Below, piece after piece: positions 1-8,927 of a stretch of 14,032 bases of DNA. Every line of letters starts with the position of its first letter. Position 1 is the first letter of the stretch. Origin of the DNA: Pinguiococcus pyrenoidosus (lineage: Eukaryota; Sar; Pinguiophyceae; Pinguiochrysidales; Pinguiochrysidaceae). Made by a program: the position numbers and the translations under genes. The notes beneath the pieces are model-generated. The model saw only the letters and a program-made list of their open reading frames with translations, ran no database searches and had not been told where the DNA came from. The stretch spans positions 1-14,032 of the forward strand of contig JAAMXY010002603.1 of assembly GCA_019677205.1 (NCBI GenBank). The letters are read 5' to 3'.

Positions 1-62
1 GCAGCTGAACCTCGTCCCGAGACAAAGTCCCGACGAGCATGTCGTGATGAAACCGACGCGAT

Positions 63-92
63 CCCAGAATCCCAGAATCCCAGAATCCCAGA
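63..92. repeat. 8-base tandem repeat (CCCAGAAT), 3.75 copies
   Basis: The unit CCCAGAAT occurs at 63-70, 71-78 and 79-86, followed by CCCAGA at 87-92. The copies are exact and head to tail. It lies about 310 bases upstream of the IFT121 start. No function is visible; replication slippage is the simplest origin. Confidence 0.9.
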
Positions 93-336
93 GCCTTCGG
101 GTGGAAGACGCGAATGGCTGGAAGGGTTTGGCACGTAGCTGCCATTGGTTCGCTTCAGCAGTTTCTCTGCAGATCTTAAATTTACTCTTTTGCTATTCGC
201 CCATCCAATTGCCCAGTTTGGCAAGCCATAACTTGGAAATAACTTTAAAACATCTTTCGCGTGTAGTGCTGATCCCCTCTTAGTAGAAAGCAAAATGTGT
301 GGTGAACCGTTAAGATTCAAATCCGCTTCGATCCAG

Positions 337-346
337 TTTCCCGCGC
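337..346 (+). promoter_or_regulatory. E2F-like element upstream of IFT121
   Basis: TTTCCCGCGC matches the E2F/DP consensus TTTSSCGC. It ends 56 bases before the IFT121 ATG at 403 and is followed by a T run. A second, weaker E2F-like sequence, GGGCGCCAAG, lies at 358-367. Similar elements occur before the Wee1-like, MYND-UBA and GPCR genes. The motif match is seen; the function is inferred. Confidence 0.4.
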
Positions 347-402
347 TTTTTGCGTTTGGGCGCCAAGCGGCTTCCGCGCGGCGCGCGGTGCCCGAGCTCA
401 CC

Positions 403-3400
403 ATGTACATCTACTTAAGCAAAAAGATCGCGATGCCGAAAGGCACCGCGCTGCACAGCATCAACTGGAACTCGGAGCAGGGCTGGATCGCGTGTGGCGG
501 CGACGCGGGCGTTTTGAAAGTGCTGAAGTTGGATTGTGTGGCGGACAGCAGCCGGCCGCTGGTGCGCGGTGTGGCCGCGCCCAGCAGTCTCAGTATGAAC
601 CAGACGCTCGAGGGCCACGAGGGAGCTGTGAAATGCGTGATCTGGAACGCGCAGCACCAGAAGCTCACCACTTCGGACGAGAACGGCCTGATCATTGTGT
701 GGATGCTGCAGAAGGACGTGTGGTACGAGGAGATGATCAACAACCGCAACCGCAGTGTGGTCAAGGGCATGAAGTGGACTGCCAATGGCCTCAAGATCTG
801 CATCGTGTACGAAGACGGTCACGTGATCGTCGGCAGCGTCGACGGCAACCGCCTGTGGGGCCGAGAGCTCAACGTGGGTCTGCGCCACGTGGAGTGGAGT
901 CCGGACGGGCAGTACATTCTCTTCGCGTCCAGCGACAAGGAGAGCAGCTTGCAGCTGTACGACGGAGAAGGAAACCGCATCCGCTCCATCACCGAGCACG
1001 CCGTCGAGAACCTGTCCAAGGACGATCCCGCCACCGAGATCGTGGCCATGCACTGGTACGACGGCACCGGCGGCAAGCCGGACCCCAGGGCCCCAGCTCT
1101 TTGCGTGGCCTATGCTGGGGGCCGGGTCATGGTGAGTCGCAACGTGGACGACCCGAATCCCGTGCTCATCGACACGCGGATGCAGCTGACGCAGTGCCAC
1201 TGGAACGTCACCGGCACGGTGCTCGCGCTGGCCGGGACCGAGGAAGGCCGAGATGGCAATGGCGACAAGCGCCGGATCTCCAAAGTCCAGTTCTACACGC
1301 CGTGGGGCTACCACCTGCGAACGCTCAAGGTGCCGGGAGAGCGGATCAGCGGCATCTCTGGGGATGGCAGCGGGCTGCGGCTGGCCCTGGCGGTGGATGC
1401 GTACATCTACTTTGCCAACATTCGGCCGGATCACGTCTGGTGCCACATCCAGAGCACCTTGATCTACGGCTTCATCCGCAGCGAAAAGCGCCTGCACTGC
1501 GTGTCGTTCGTGGAGACGCTGGCCGGCGATGGCATGGAGCGACGAAATGTGTACGTGCCGGGCCTGCGGCACATCAAGGGGGCTGGCGATCACGCTCTGA
1601 TCATTGCGCTGGATCACAAGAGTGCGGACGCAAATGCCACCGCGGCAATGTCGAAAATGGCGTTGCAGGGCGACGACCAGGAAGGCGACGACCCGGAAGC
1701 TGAGGACTCCTCCAGGTACTACCGCCTGACGCTCTGCAACGCCATCGGGTGCGCCCTGGAGCACAAGGTCGTGCGCTGCAATCCCCTCTTCGCCTGCATG
1801 TCCAACATGAATGCCATCGTTGCCAACGAGCGATACGTGTACGTTTGGCAGTACCGCACCGCGCAGTCGGCTTCCATGCAGAGCACCGGGGTTCATGCCA
1901 GCTTGCTCGGCAGCAGCGGGATCAGCCGGGAACGCATCTTAGATCTAGAGAACGTCACGTCCACGCCGGGCAGGCCCGAGGCGGACAAGATTTACAGCGG
2001 CGACGGGGCTGCTGACCCCATCACCTCCGTCTGCGCCTCGGAGACGAACGTTTTTGTGGGGAAGCAGTCCGGCGCGATTCTCAGGTTCAGTCTACCGCAC
2101 CTCGGCTTAGAACGGCAGTACACCGTGCGCTTGAGACCCCACACTCTGCACGTCAATTGCACGTCGTCGAGGCTGGCCATCGTAGACATCACGGGGAGTC
2201 TGTACATCTTAGAGCTAGACGCAGAGGATGGGAAAGAGGAGCTGCTGGTGCACATAGAGAAGAAGAAGGACGTTTGGGACGTGAAGTGGGCCGAGGACGA
2301 CGCGGACTCCTTCGCGATCATGGAGAAGACCAGGCTGACCGTGCACAAGCTGACGCCGGAGGGAGTGGAGAGCGAAGATCCCATACCGAGCTCAGCGTAC
2401 ATCTCGCGCTTCAAGGACCTGGTCGTGACGGGAGTCCTCGTGGATGAGATTCTGGCAAAGCCGGAGCAGCCCGACAGGGATGCCATCGTCACGTATGAGA
2501 CGAGCCTGCTCAAGGAGACCCGAGAGACCATCGAAAGCGTCGGCCTGACCGAGGCGACCCAGCAAGTGGAGCAGATCGGAAACAAGATGCTCTTCCGGCT
2601 CGTCGCGGAAGCAGCTTTGGAAGCGCTGGACTTCGAGGCGGCCGAGCGCGCCTTCGCGCGATGCGAGGACTACCAGGGAATCCAGTTCGCCAAGAGGGTA
2701 GACAGCTTGAACGACTCGATGAAGCAGCGAGCGGAGGTGTCCGCCTACTTTGAACGCTTCGACGAGGCCGAGTCCATCTACAGAGAGATCGACCGCAAGG
2801 ACCTGGCCGTCGAGCTCCGACAGCGATGCGGAGACTGGTTCAAGTGAGTATGGCAAAGAGTTTGCGCCGCCGCACCGCTCGCCGGTAACCACAAGCGTCC
2901 CTCTTGCCGTAGGGTCTATCAATTGATTCAGTCCGGAGGCGGTGACGATGCGGCGCTGTCCGCCGCCTTGTCTCAGCTGGGCAGATACTACTTCGAGAAG
3001 GGCCTGTTTCGCAAGGCGACGGAGTATTTCTCGCAGTGCAATGACGCGCTCAAGCTGATCGATTGCTACTACCGGACCAACGACTTCAAGAACCTGGAGA
3101 AGCTTGTCGAGGCCGCCCCGACGGACCCGGTAATTCTCACGCAGCTTGCGACGAGGCTCGTCTCCGTCGGTCTCTACAAGGAGGCCTCGGAGGCGCACTT
3201 GAAATGCGGCAACGTCAAGGAAGCGATCGACTGCTGCGTCCTGCTCAACGCCTGGGATCGGGCCATCGAGCTGGCGACCGAGCACGACTTCCCCCAGATC
3301 GAAGGCCTGCTCCAGCGGAGCGCTTCGAAGATGCTGTCCGCGGGGCAGAAGCTGCAGGCCGTCGAGCTGTACCGCAAGGCGAACAAGATGACGGAGGCCG

Positions 3401-4176
3401 CCAAGCTGGTTGCGACGATTGCGGAGGAGGTCGGGAAGGAGCAGGTCGACCCCCTCCTCGCGAAGAAGCTGTACACGCTGGCGGCGCTCGAGGTCGAGCG
3501 CTCCAGGAGAAAGGCCTTGGATCTCAGCGCGGGCACCAGCGCGGGCCGCACGGCGGTGGACGTCGCCGCGACCACCGCCGCGACCTTGAACACGCTGATG
3601 ACCATGGACGCGGAGTCGGGAGCTGCGTCCGGAGCTGCCGCGAAGGTGCTGGACAATGCGTGGAGGGGAGCCGAGGCGTACCACTACTATCTGCTGGCGC
3701 ATCGGCAGCTCTATGCCGGCCGCGTGCACCCGGCGATGCTGACGGCAATCCGGTGCGCGGGGTTTGAGGACATCCTGGCGCCGCGGGATATCTACGGCCT
3801 CATCGCGCTGACGAGCTACCACAATCGCTACTACGAGGTCTGCAGCAAGGCCTTCATCAAGCTGGAGACGATGCCGAGCATCTCGGACGAGGACAAGAAG
3901 ATGTTCCAGAAGCTGGCGTTCAACATCTTCATGCGGCATCCGCCGGAGGACCCGGAGCCGCTCCAGCCGGAGTACCAGAACTGCTTGGATTCCGGGGTGG
4001 CCTACCACGCTTGCACCCTGACCGGCGCGTGCATCAGCGCGGCGGTGGGGCGGACGATCATGTGTCGCACGTGCAGGCACTACATGGTAGACGTGAGCTC
4101 TTCTTCCGTCGGGTCCATGGTGAGGAAGACGTGCCCGCTGTGCCACTCGGAGATCCGACACGCCCGGGCATCCTAG
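403..4176 (+). CDS. WDR35: IFT121 / WDR35, intraflagellar transport complex A subunit
   Basis: This is the IFT-A subunit IFT121 (WDR35), which acts in the cilium in retrograde transport and entry of membrane proteins. Exons are 403-2843 and 2913-4176, giving 1234 residues; animal WDR35 has about 1180. The 69-base intron (2844-2912) starts GTGAGT and ends GTAG, and splicing keeps the family motif GDWFKVYQLI. The start at 403 is chosen because MYIYLSKKIAMP matches the family N-terminus. Visible landmarks are the first WD40 propeller (about 1-340, with LEGHEGAVKCVIWN near 69 and LTTSDENGLIIVWM), the second propeller (about 360-660), a TPR-like helical solenoid (about 720-1160, with ELYRKAN and DNAWRGAEAYH), and a C-terminal zinc site at C1198, C1201, C1221 and C1224. 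An acidic low-complexity insert lies near 416-441. The gene converges on the Wee1-like gene. Confidence 0.97.
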
Positions 4177-4281
4177 GCCCCCGTTGCGTGGCGCGGACAA
4201 GGAGGCTCGTCCGGAAGAGCAGACGGGATTTGAAATAGTTTCCTTTCTTTCTGAGGTTCGCGCCAGTGGCCTTTTCAGTGC
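4177..4281. other. 105-base convergent junction of IFT121 and the Wee1-like gene
   Basis: Only 105 bases separate the two facing stop codons (4174-4176 and 4284-4282). Unless both messages have very short tails, their 3' untranslated regions must overlap as sense-antisense pairs. The stretch holds a pyrimidine run (4239-4252) that also occurs in another convergent spacer at 11438-11451. No AATAAA signal is visible. Confidence 0.6.
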
Positions 4282-5679
4282 CTACAGCTGCATCGTGTCT
4301 GAGTCGTACGAAGGCGCACGGGCGCAGCGCCGGAGAGGCTCCACGTTCTCCATGGGCAAGCGCTGCGCCATGACGAAGTCGTCCGGGATGCCCTGCTCGC
4401 GCATGCGAAGCGCGGCCTGCATCGTCGGATGCGGCAGGATGAAGACGCCGATGTCCGGGCGGAGCTGCGGCTCCGGATGGAGCATGCTGCGCACGAACTC
4501 CTGCCACCGCCCCGATCGTCCCTCCTGCTCGTCTGGCTGCTCGGTGAGCACCAGCGGGAGGTGGCCCCCTCGTATGTCGTGCCACTTTCGGCCTTCGCTC
4601 GGCAGTTTGTACAAGTAGGCGACCTCCAGGAAGGACAGGCCCAGGCTGAAGACGTCCGCGCTGCGGTGGACCGTCCGGCAGTTCAAGAGCTCCGGGGCTA
4701 AATACAACGGGTCTCCCTCGGCGCCGTCTCCCGAGCTGCCTTCTCTCATCGTCATTCCGAAGTCTCCAAGCTTCAGAACGCCATCGCTCGTGAGCAGCAG
4801 GTTGGCAGGCTTCACGTCCATGTGCACCCAGCCCCTGGAGTGCACGTGGTGCAGCGCGCTGCAGGCGTCGCAGGCGAACCTCCAGAGCGTGACCTCCGGC
4901 ATGGCCTCGCTGAGGCCTCCCATGAAGTCGTTGAGCGTCCCTCTGGCGCAAAACTCGTACTGCGTGAAGAAGAAGAGGTTCTCCTGCCACGTGTAGCCCA
5001 CGCGCACGATGTTCCCGTGCGGCCCGATCTCCCGCATGGTCTTCACTTCCCGCAGCAGCAGCTCCCGCTCTGTTCTGCCCTTGAACTGCTTGCGAGACCT
5101 CTTGATGGCGAAGAGGTTCTTGTCCTCCAGCCGCAGGCACTTGAACACGATCGAGGTGGTGCCCGCGCCGATCTGCCCCTGGTTAACAAAGTCTTCCGAG
5201 AAGATGATCTTCTTCGGAGGCGCCGCGCCGGACGCCAGCAGCGCGTCGGTCAGCTCGAACGCGCCGTTCTCCCCGGAGTTCAGCACCTTGGTGGCGTCCA
5301 GCGAGTTGAAGCGCGACAGCGTGTCCGGGTTCAGGGCGAGCGGCCACGCGGGAGACCTCACCGGCGTGGGCGGGCACTGTGGCTGCTTGCGCCGCGTCCA
5401 CGGCACGGGAGACGCGTGCGGAGAGCCATCTTCACTGAACGCCTTCGAGTCCGGCATGGGAATCTTCCTCTTGGGAGCCACGGAGGGCTCGTGGTCACTG
5501 AGCTCGTCGTCCATGCTATCGTACGTGGTGTCTGGCGTGCGGACGGAGTTGGCGCGGAAGCTCATGTCACTCACGCGCCGGTCAAAGGAGCGCTCAAAGG
5601 AAGACGCGCTGGGCGTCCCTGCGAGCGCTGGCGTCGCGAAGCGCAGCGACAGCCGTCTGGGCGTCGGAGAGTGCGACAT
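4282..5679 (-). CDS. WEE1: Wee1/Myt1-family protein kinase
   Basis: This single-exon gene encodes a 465-residue kinase of the Wee1/Myt1 family, which phosphorylates the ATP-site tyrosine or threonine of cyclin-dependent kinases to delay mitosis. The kinase domain runs from about 160 to 425: glycine loop GAGTTSIV (171-178), lysine K193 in FAIKRSRK, helix-C glutamate E211, catalytic loop HMDVKPANLL (286-295; D288, N293), DFG at 306-308, and EGDPLYLAPE (321-330). HMDVKPAN marks this family against ordinary HRDLKP kinases. AIKRSRK looks Wee1-like, whereas EGDPLYLAPE looks Myt1-like. The 160-residue N-terminal region is rich in SP and TP sites, as expected for CDK feedback. No hydrophobic membrane segment follows the kinase domain, unlike animal Myt1. 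I start at 5679 (good context, GCCATG); an in-frame ATG at 5952 would add 91 residues of unlike composition containing the E2F-like element. Confidence 0.92.
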   Translation of the reverse strand: MSHSPTPRRLSLRFATPALAGTPSASSFERSFDRRVSDMSFRANSVRTPDTTYDSMDDELSDHEPSVAPKRKIPMPDSKAFSEDGSPHASPVPWTRRKQPQCPPTPVRSPAWPLALNPDTLSRFNSLDATKVLNSGENGAFELTDALLASGAAPPKKIIFSEDFVNQGQIGAGTTSIVFKCLRLEDKNLFAIKRSRKQFKGRTERELLLREVKTMREIGPHGNIVRVGYTWQENLFFFTQYEFCARGTLNDFMGGLSEAMPEVTLWRFACDACSALHHVHSRGWVHMDVKPANLLLTSDGVLKLGDFGMTMREGSSGDGAEGDPLYLAPELLNCRTVHRSADVFSLGLSFLEVAYLYKLPSEGRKWHDIRGGHLPLVLTEQPDEQEGRSGRWQEFVRSMLHPEPQLRPDIGVFILPHPTMQAALRMREQGIPDDFVMAQRLPMENVEPLRRCARAPSYDSDTMQL

Positions 5680-5768
5680 GGCGAACCTCTGCGCAGCGAA
5701 GCGGAAAGGAAGCGCGCCGCTCTGGTCTTCTGGAAGCCGGAGGAATTCAAGTGGGAAAAGGCGGCAAA

Positions 5769-5778
5769 GCGCGGGAAC
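5769..5778 (-). promoter_or_regulatory. E2F-like element upstream of the Wee1-like kinase
   Basis: Read on the minus strand this is GTTCCCGCGC, one base from the E2F consensus form TTTCCCGCGC. It lies 89 bases upstream of the ATG at 5679. Wee1-type kinases are cell-cycle genes, so an E2F site would be plausible. Function is inferred only. Confidence 0.35.
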
Positions 5779-6194
5779 AGCGAAGAGGAAGTCATTCTCA
5801 GGACGAAAGTAACGGCTGCCGACGCCAACGGTCAAATCGGGTGTTCTGGGTTCTGGACTCCACGACCTTTGTGGTTGGATTTCAGATTGGATTCCGCATG
5901 TTCCACCAATTTTGCAGGCGTTCGCAGGATTTCGCAGCCTTCCCAGCCTCATTGTGGGTGGTCACTGAATTCTTTGCCATCCCAAGCCACTTCGTCGGAG
6001 GTCAAGTCAATGAATTAGATGTTTGAGAGAAGGAAAAGTGGATGAATCTTGTAAAAAACAGCAGGCAAGAAAACGGAGCGGGCCGTTCGTTGGCTAGACG
6101 TAGTCTTCGAGTGCTAGCTGGAGTGATCAACAGGCAGACTCCTTGATGCCCTGACCTGCGCCATTGACGCATCATCTCCAGAGCAGGCGCAGGC

Positions 6195-6210
6195 AGAGAG
6201 AGAGAGAGAG
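6195..6210. repeat. (AG)8 dinucleotide microsatellite
   Basis: Eight uninterrupted AG units lie in the middle of the 1.5 kb spacer. This is a simple microsatellite with no assigned role. Confidence 0.9.
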
Positions 6211-6280
6211 ATGCGATGCAGCATAGCGCGCAGCCAATCCCCTGCTTAAGATCACCCTTGGCTGGAGGACTGGTGCGAGA

Positions 6281-6295
6281 CTAGCTAGCTAGCTA
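6281..6295. repeat. CTAG tetranucleotide run
   Basis: CTAG repeats 3.75 times. Related GCTAGCT strings recur at 6953-6959 and 10584-10590. It is self-complementary and could form a small hairpin, but no function is visible. Confidence 0.85.
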
Positions 6296-7180
6296 CGGCC
6301 GCCCAGCCGCCCATGATCATCATGAAGCCGCCCGCCGCCCCGCCCATGCATGTGGATTGAAGAGGGAGGGTCGCAGTCCAGACAAGCGGACGCCGCGGTA
6401 CGTACGCATGAAAGGCATTCTTGTGGTAAGAGCGCGCTTGGCCTGATTCGCCGCGGCGGACGGCGGACGACCCGGGTTTGATGGACGGCACGACGCGGCG
6501 GTGCCGTCCCCACTGCTGCTTCGCGGTCGCGCTGCAGCCCCGAAAGCACCAACGTGTGTCGTGAGCCAATCGAGGCCGGAGACGGCGACGCTCGGGCCGT
6601 CTTCGGGCCTTCCCGGGCATTTGCAGCTTCACGGGCAAGTCAAGTCCAGCCCTGGAACCAGGAGGTTGAAGCCGGGGCGCACGAACTGCCCCAACCCTTA
6701 TCGCGCCTGTTTCACGGCCCACGAGTGCGGCACATTGAAGTTGAACCTGAAACGAACCATAGATGGCGGAATAAGCGACGCGGCAAATGCCAAAGTTGCT
6801 GAAGCAGCTGTCCAATCCGATGCGGAGGCTCCACTCCGGTTGAAGTCTGGCGCGGCAAGCCGCCCAGGATTGGCGCATGGTGGATCCCAACTACGACAAT
6901 TGGCCCGCTAGGAGTGTGAACGAGAAAAGCATTGGACGGAACCACGCACGTGCTAGCTAGAGAATACCATAACTTTGTAAGCGTGGAAACGTCTAGAACT
7001 GCTTGGCGATTGGGCAGGATCTTCTGTGTTGTTGGTGCAAGATTGCGTTCTATCTCCCCGTGATACAGCACTTACAACGGCATCGGAGCTTCTGCTCGGG
7101 TGGGACCGCGCGGCGACAACCCCGCTTCGTGCGCTCCCGAAATCCCACCCAGTTGGCACGCGCACCGCCACCGAAGCAGC

Positions 7181-7678
7181 ATGGCCCGAATCTACCGCCG
7201 CAACAGCATGTCTCTAGAGGAGTACGCGGGGAACGTGGACGCGCTGGAGAGCAGCAAGCCCTACGGCCGCGTCACCACGCGCGAATGCCGCCTGCTCCAA
7301 CGCCTCCTCCCCGACCGAGCGAATTCCCTGCCGAACGCGTGTCAGGCGCTCCCGAAGCGCGAGGCCCCCGTCGAGAACGCCATGCCCACGCTGACGCAGA
7401 CGAGCATCAGCGGCACCAGCGCGCTCGCCACGCAGACCAAGGTGGCCGCGTTCAACGTGCACGCCATCAGTCGCAAGGAGTGCGAGAAGCTCGCGGATAT
7501 CCTGCTGACCGAAATCCACGGTGGAGGCGCCTTCCTCCCCGTCAGCTGCCGAAGAGTGGAGCTGCAGAAGCGACGGCAGATCGAGCGCGAGCAGGACCGA
7601 CGGCGCTCGGCGACGTTCATGGCAGACGGCTTCAAGGCCGCCGCGGTCGTGCCCAAGTTCTACCCGGGCGCCGTTTAG
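7181..7678 (+). CDS. unrecognised 165-residue protein
   Basis: I do not recognise this protein. The frame is supported by strong G/C preference at third positions and by a good start context (AGCATGG) at 7181. An in-frame ATG at 7100 would add 27 residues of poorer quality. The product is basic and has no signal peptide, membrane segment or cysteine cluster. The N-terminus, MARIYRRNSMSLEEYAG, has possible basic-residue phosphorylation sites. A likely helix at about 86-107 (NVHAISRKECEKLADILL) is followed by a charged, probably helical stretch near 121-142 (RRVELQKRRQIEREQDRRRS). The protein ends FYPGAV. It is a single-exon gene whose stop faces the zinc-finger gene 664 bases away. The protein is likely soluble and may be a small adaptor, but function is unknown. 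Confidence 0.65.
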   Translation: MARIYRRNSMSLEEYAGNVDALESSKPYGRVTTRECRLLQRLLPDRANSLPNACQALPKREAPVENAMPTLTQTSISGTSALATQTKVAAFNVHAISRKECEKLADILLTEIHGGGAFLPVSCRRVELQKRRQIEREQDRRRSATFMADGFKAAAVVPKFYPGAV

Positions 7679-8342
7679 GCCGCCACGTAGCGTGGCCCTT
7701 TTCGCGTCTTCCGACCGAAGTTTTGCTCTCGTGCTCTGCTTGGTGAATGGGGAATGTATACACCATGTGAACCCTACGTGATGACCGATGTCGGTAAAAG
7801 AGGATCTGCCCTTCGGAGCCCTCGCGCTCGCGGGGGCCTCCCTGGATTTCTCCTGGAATTGTGAGTAGAAGGAGCCCACCCGGTCTTGAAAGCCCCGCTT
7901 TGTATGCGTCTGTAGTGCGCAGCAGTGCGCAATGTGCGCACATACCCTCAGGCTAAAGACTTGGCCTGTACAAAGGTGTGTCCGATCCGTGACGTCGTGG
8001 AGGATCTTCGGAGCACCCGGAACAAGTCGAAAGGACGTAGGTTGCGCCGGCTTGCCGCTTGGATTTTGGGCCGATGCCAATCTATTGTCAATTGATGGTG
8101 CAATGTGTGCTGGAGTAGCGAAGAAAGCAGCTCAATTCTTTATGGCAACGCGTCTGCAAAGCGGCCACGCGGCCACGGAGCAGCAAGACCCCCAGAACAC
8201 CTCAGCACACGACCAACATCCGTCCCTCGCACTCTCCACTCCCTTTTCTAGGCGCGATTCGACGAGACAAGACTATGCGAGGCGGGACGAAACTAGACGA
8301 GACGAAACGAGACGAAACGAAACGAGACCAGACCAGACAAGA
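7679..8342. other. convergent spacer between orphan gene and zinc-finger gene
   Basis: These 664 bases lie between two facing stop codons and should hold both 3' ends. A perfect 6-base hairpin (7682-7687 with 7691-7696, loop TAG) begins 4 bases after the orphan stop. The right end is a 5-base-period repeat. I see no gene here. A 288-codon minus-strand frame covering 7214-8080 is antisense to the orphan gene and is taken as a GC-rich shadow. Confidence 0.5.
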
Positions 8343-8345
8343 CTA
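8296..8345. repeat. degenerate 5-base tandem repeat abutting the zinc-finger gene stop codon
   Basis: Ten consecutive 5-base units stay in perfect register: GACGA, GACGA, AACGA, GACGA, AACGA, AACGA, GACCA, GACCA, GACAA, GACTA. Less regular units continue leftwards to about 8261. The last unit overlaps the TAG stop (8343-8345, minus strand) of the zinc-finger gene, so the repeat makes up the start of its 3' untranslated region. Confidence 0.85.
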
Positions 8346-8927
8346 CAAAGAAGCGATTGGCGGCAGCGCATGGCGCACGGGTCTTCCGAAGCCGAGGCAG
8401 AAGCGGTGGTGCATGGTGAGGAAGGCATCTTCCCCGGACGTCGGAAAGAACTTGGCCAGGCACGGTTGGCACACGCGCCGGTGGCAGTGCAGGCACTTGA
8501 TGCTGGCCTTGTCGGGCTCTCCACAAGCGACGCAGTCGTGCAGTGGCTCCGGCAGCGGATAGGTGGCCTCCAACGCCTCTCTCGCAGCCTTCCTCTCCGG
8601 ATACTTCAGGTCGTCATACTCGAGCAGCGTGACGAGGCCCTCCTGATACAGCTGTTCCGGTGACTTTCCCTCGCGAGGATCGGCTTTCTTCGGCAGGAGA
8701 TACCCATGCTTCGCACGCTCAGTCAGCGGGATGAGATCGAACGCCGCTCGATTCAAGTCCTCCCGCCGGCCGCGCAGCACCTTCAGCAAGCTTTGCAAGT
8801 CGATGCGTCCCAGGAGATGCTGCTGTCCCAAGAAGCGGAGCACTCCGGTTCTGTTCGGTAGAGGAGGCACTGCATCTGCGGTGGCGTCGCCAGGGACTCC
8901 AGAAGGCGCTCGCGTTCCATCATCCAT
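8343..8927 (-). CDS. 194-residue protein with C-terminal cross-brace zinc finger (RING/B-box-like pattern)
   Basis: This single-exon gene encodes a soluble protein I cannot name. The last third holds a zinc-binding pattern with enough ligands for two metal ions: C132-x2-C135-x9-C145-x2-C148-x4-C153-x2-C156, then H173, H174 and C177. The spacing recalls cross-brace fingers such as B-box, RING or ZZ, closest by eye to B-box because of the short CxxCxxxxCxxC core and the distal HH..C. It does not fit the RING C-x-H-x2-C core. Residues 1-130 are mostly helical in character, with LLKVLRGRREDLNRAAF (48-64) and SPEQLYQEGLVTLLEYDDL (89-107). The ATG at 8927 is the first in frame. The start lies 323 bases from the divergent MYND-UBA gene, and the two share a promoter region. 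Role in ubiquitin or SUMO transfer, or protein binding, is only a guess. Confidence 0.65.
   Translation of the reverse strand: MDDGTRAPSGVPGDATADAVPPLPNRTGVLRFLGQQHLLGRIDLQSLLKVLRGRREDLNRAAFDLIPLTERAKHGYLLPKKADPREGKSPEQLYQEGLVTLLEYDDLKYPERKAAREALEATYPLPEPLHDCVACGEPDKASIKCLHCHRRVCQPCLAKFFPTSGEDAFLTMHHRFCLGFGRPVRHALPPIASL

Larger units (their letters stand above)
1..402. promoter_or_regulatory. upstream region of the IFT121 gene
   Basis: These 402 bases precede the chosen IFT121 start and hold no convincing gene. The stretch is visibly richer in A and T than the coding part. It contains an 8-base tandem repeat (63-92), CCAAT elements in opposite orientation (ATTGG 144-148, CCAAT 205-209) and an E2F-like TTTCCCGCGC at 337-346. 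An in-frame upstream ATG at 295 would add 36 residues that are absent from the family, so I treat 295-402 as leader or promoter. A 79-codon open frame at 44-283 resembles no known protein and lacks the codon bias of the neighbours. It is probably chance. Confidence 0.5.
5680..7180. other. 1.5 kb divergent spacer between the Wee1-like gene and the orphan gene
   Basis: This is the largest gap in the window and must hold the promoters of both flanking genes. It contains an E2F-like site on the Wee1 side (5769-5778), CCAAT elements in both orientations (5886-5890, 5906-5910, 6233-6237, 6566-6570, 6808-6820 region, 7009-7013), an (AG)8 run and a CTAG run. Open frames of 201 codons (- strand, 6285-6890) and 136 codons (+ strand, 6501-6911) overlap each other. 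They show no domain, no hydrophobic pattern and no family resemblance, so I do not call them genes. A noncoding RNA or a diverged gene is possible. Confidence 0.5.

Noticed and set aside
295-402. Upstream in-frame ATG giving IFT121 36 extra residues
   Set aside because: The family begins at the MYIYLSKK block. The extra segment has different composition and contains the E2F-like element.
415-1896. 493-codon minus-strand open frame
   Set aside because: It lies wholly antisense to the first IFT121 exon. In GC-rich genes with G/C at third positions, the antisense frame is often open. It shows no domain and has a run of low-complexity residues.
2392-4200. 602-codon minus-strand open frame
   Set aside because: It is antisense to both IFT121 exons and crosses the intron. 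The arginine-rich sequence has no family resemblance.
4264-4282. Histone-type 3' stem-loop (GGCCTTTTCAGTGCC)
   Set aside because: It resembles the histone stem-loop, but the arms do not pair as required, and neither flanking gene is a histone.
7214-8080. 288-codon minus-strand open frame
   Set aside because: It overlaps the orphan gene in antisense, and its unique part has poor codon bias. The plus-strand frame has the better start and composition.
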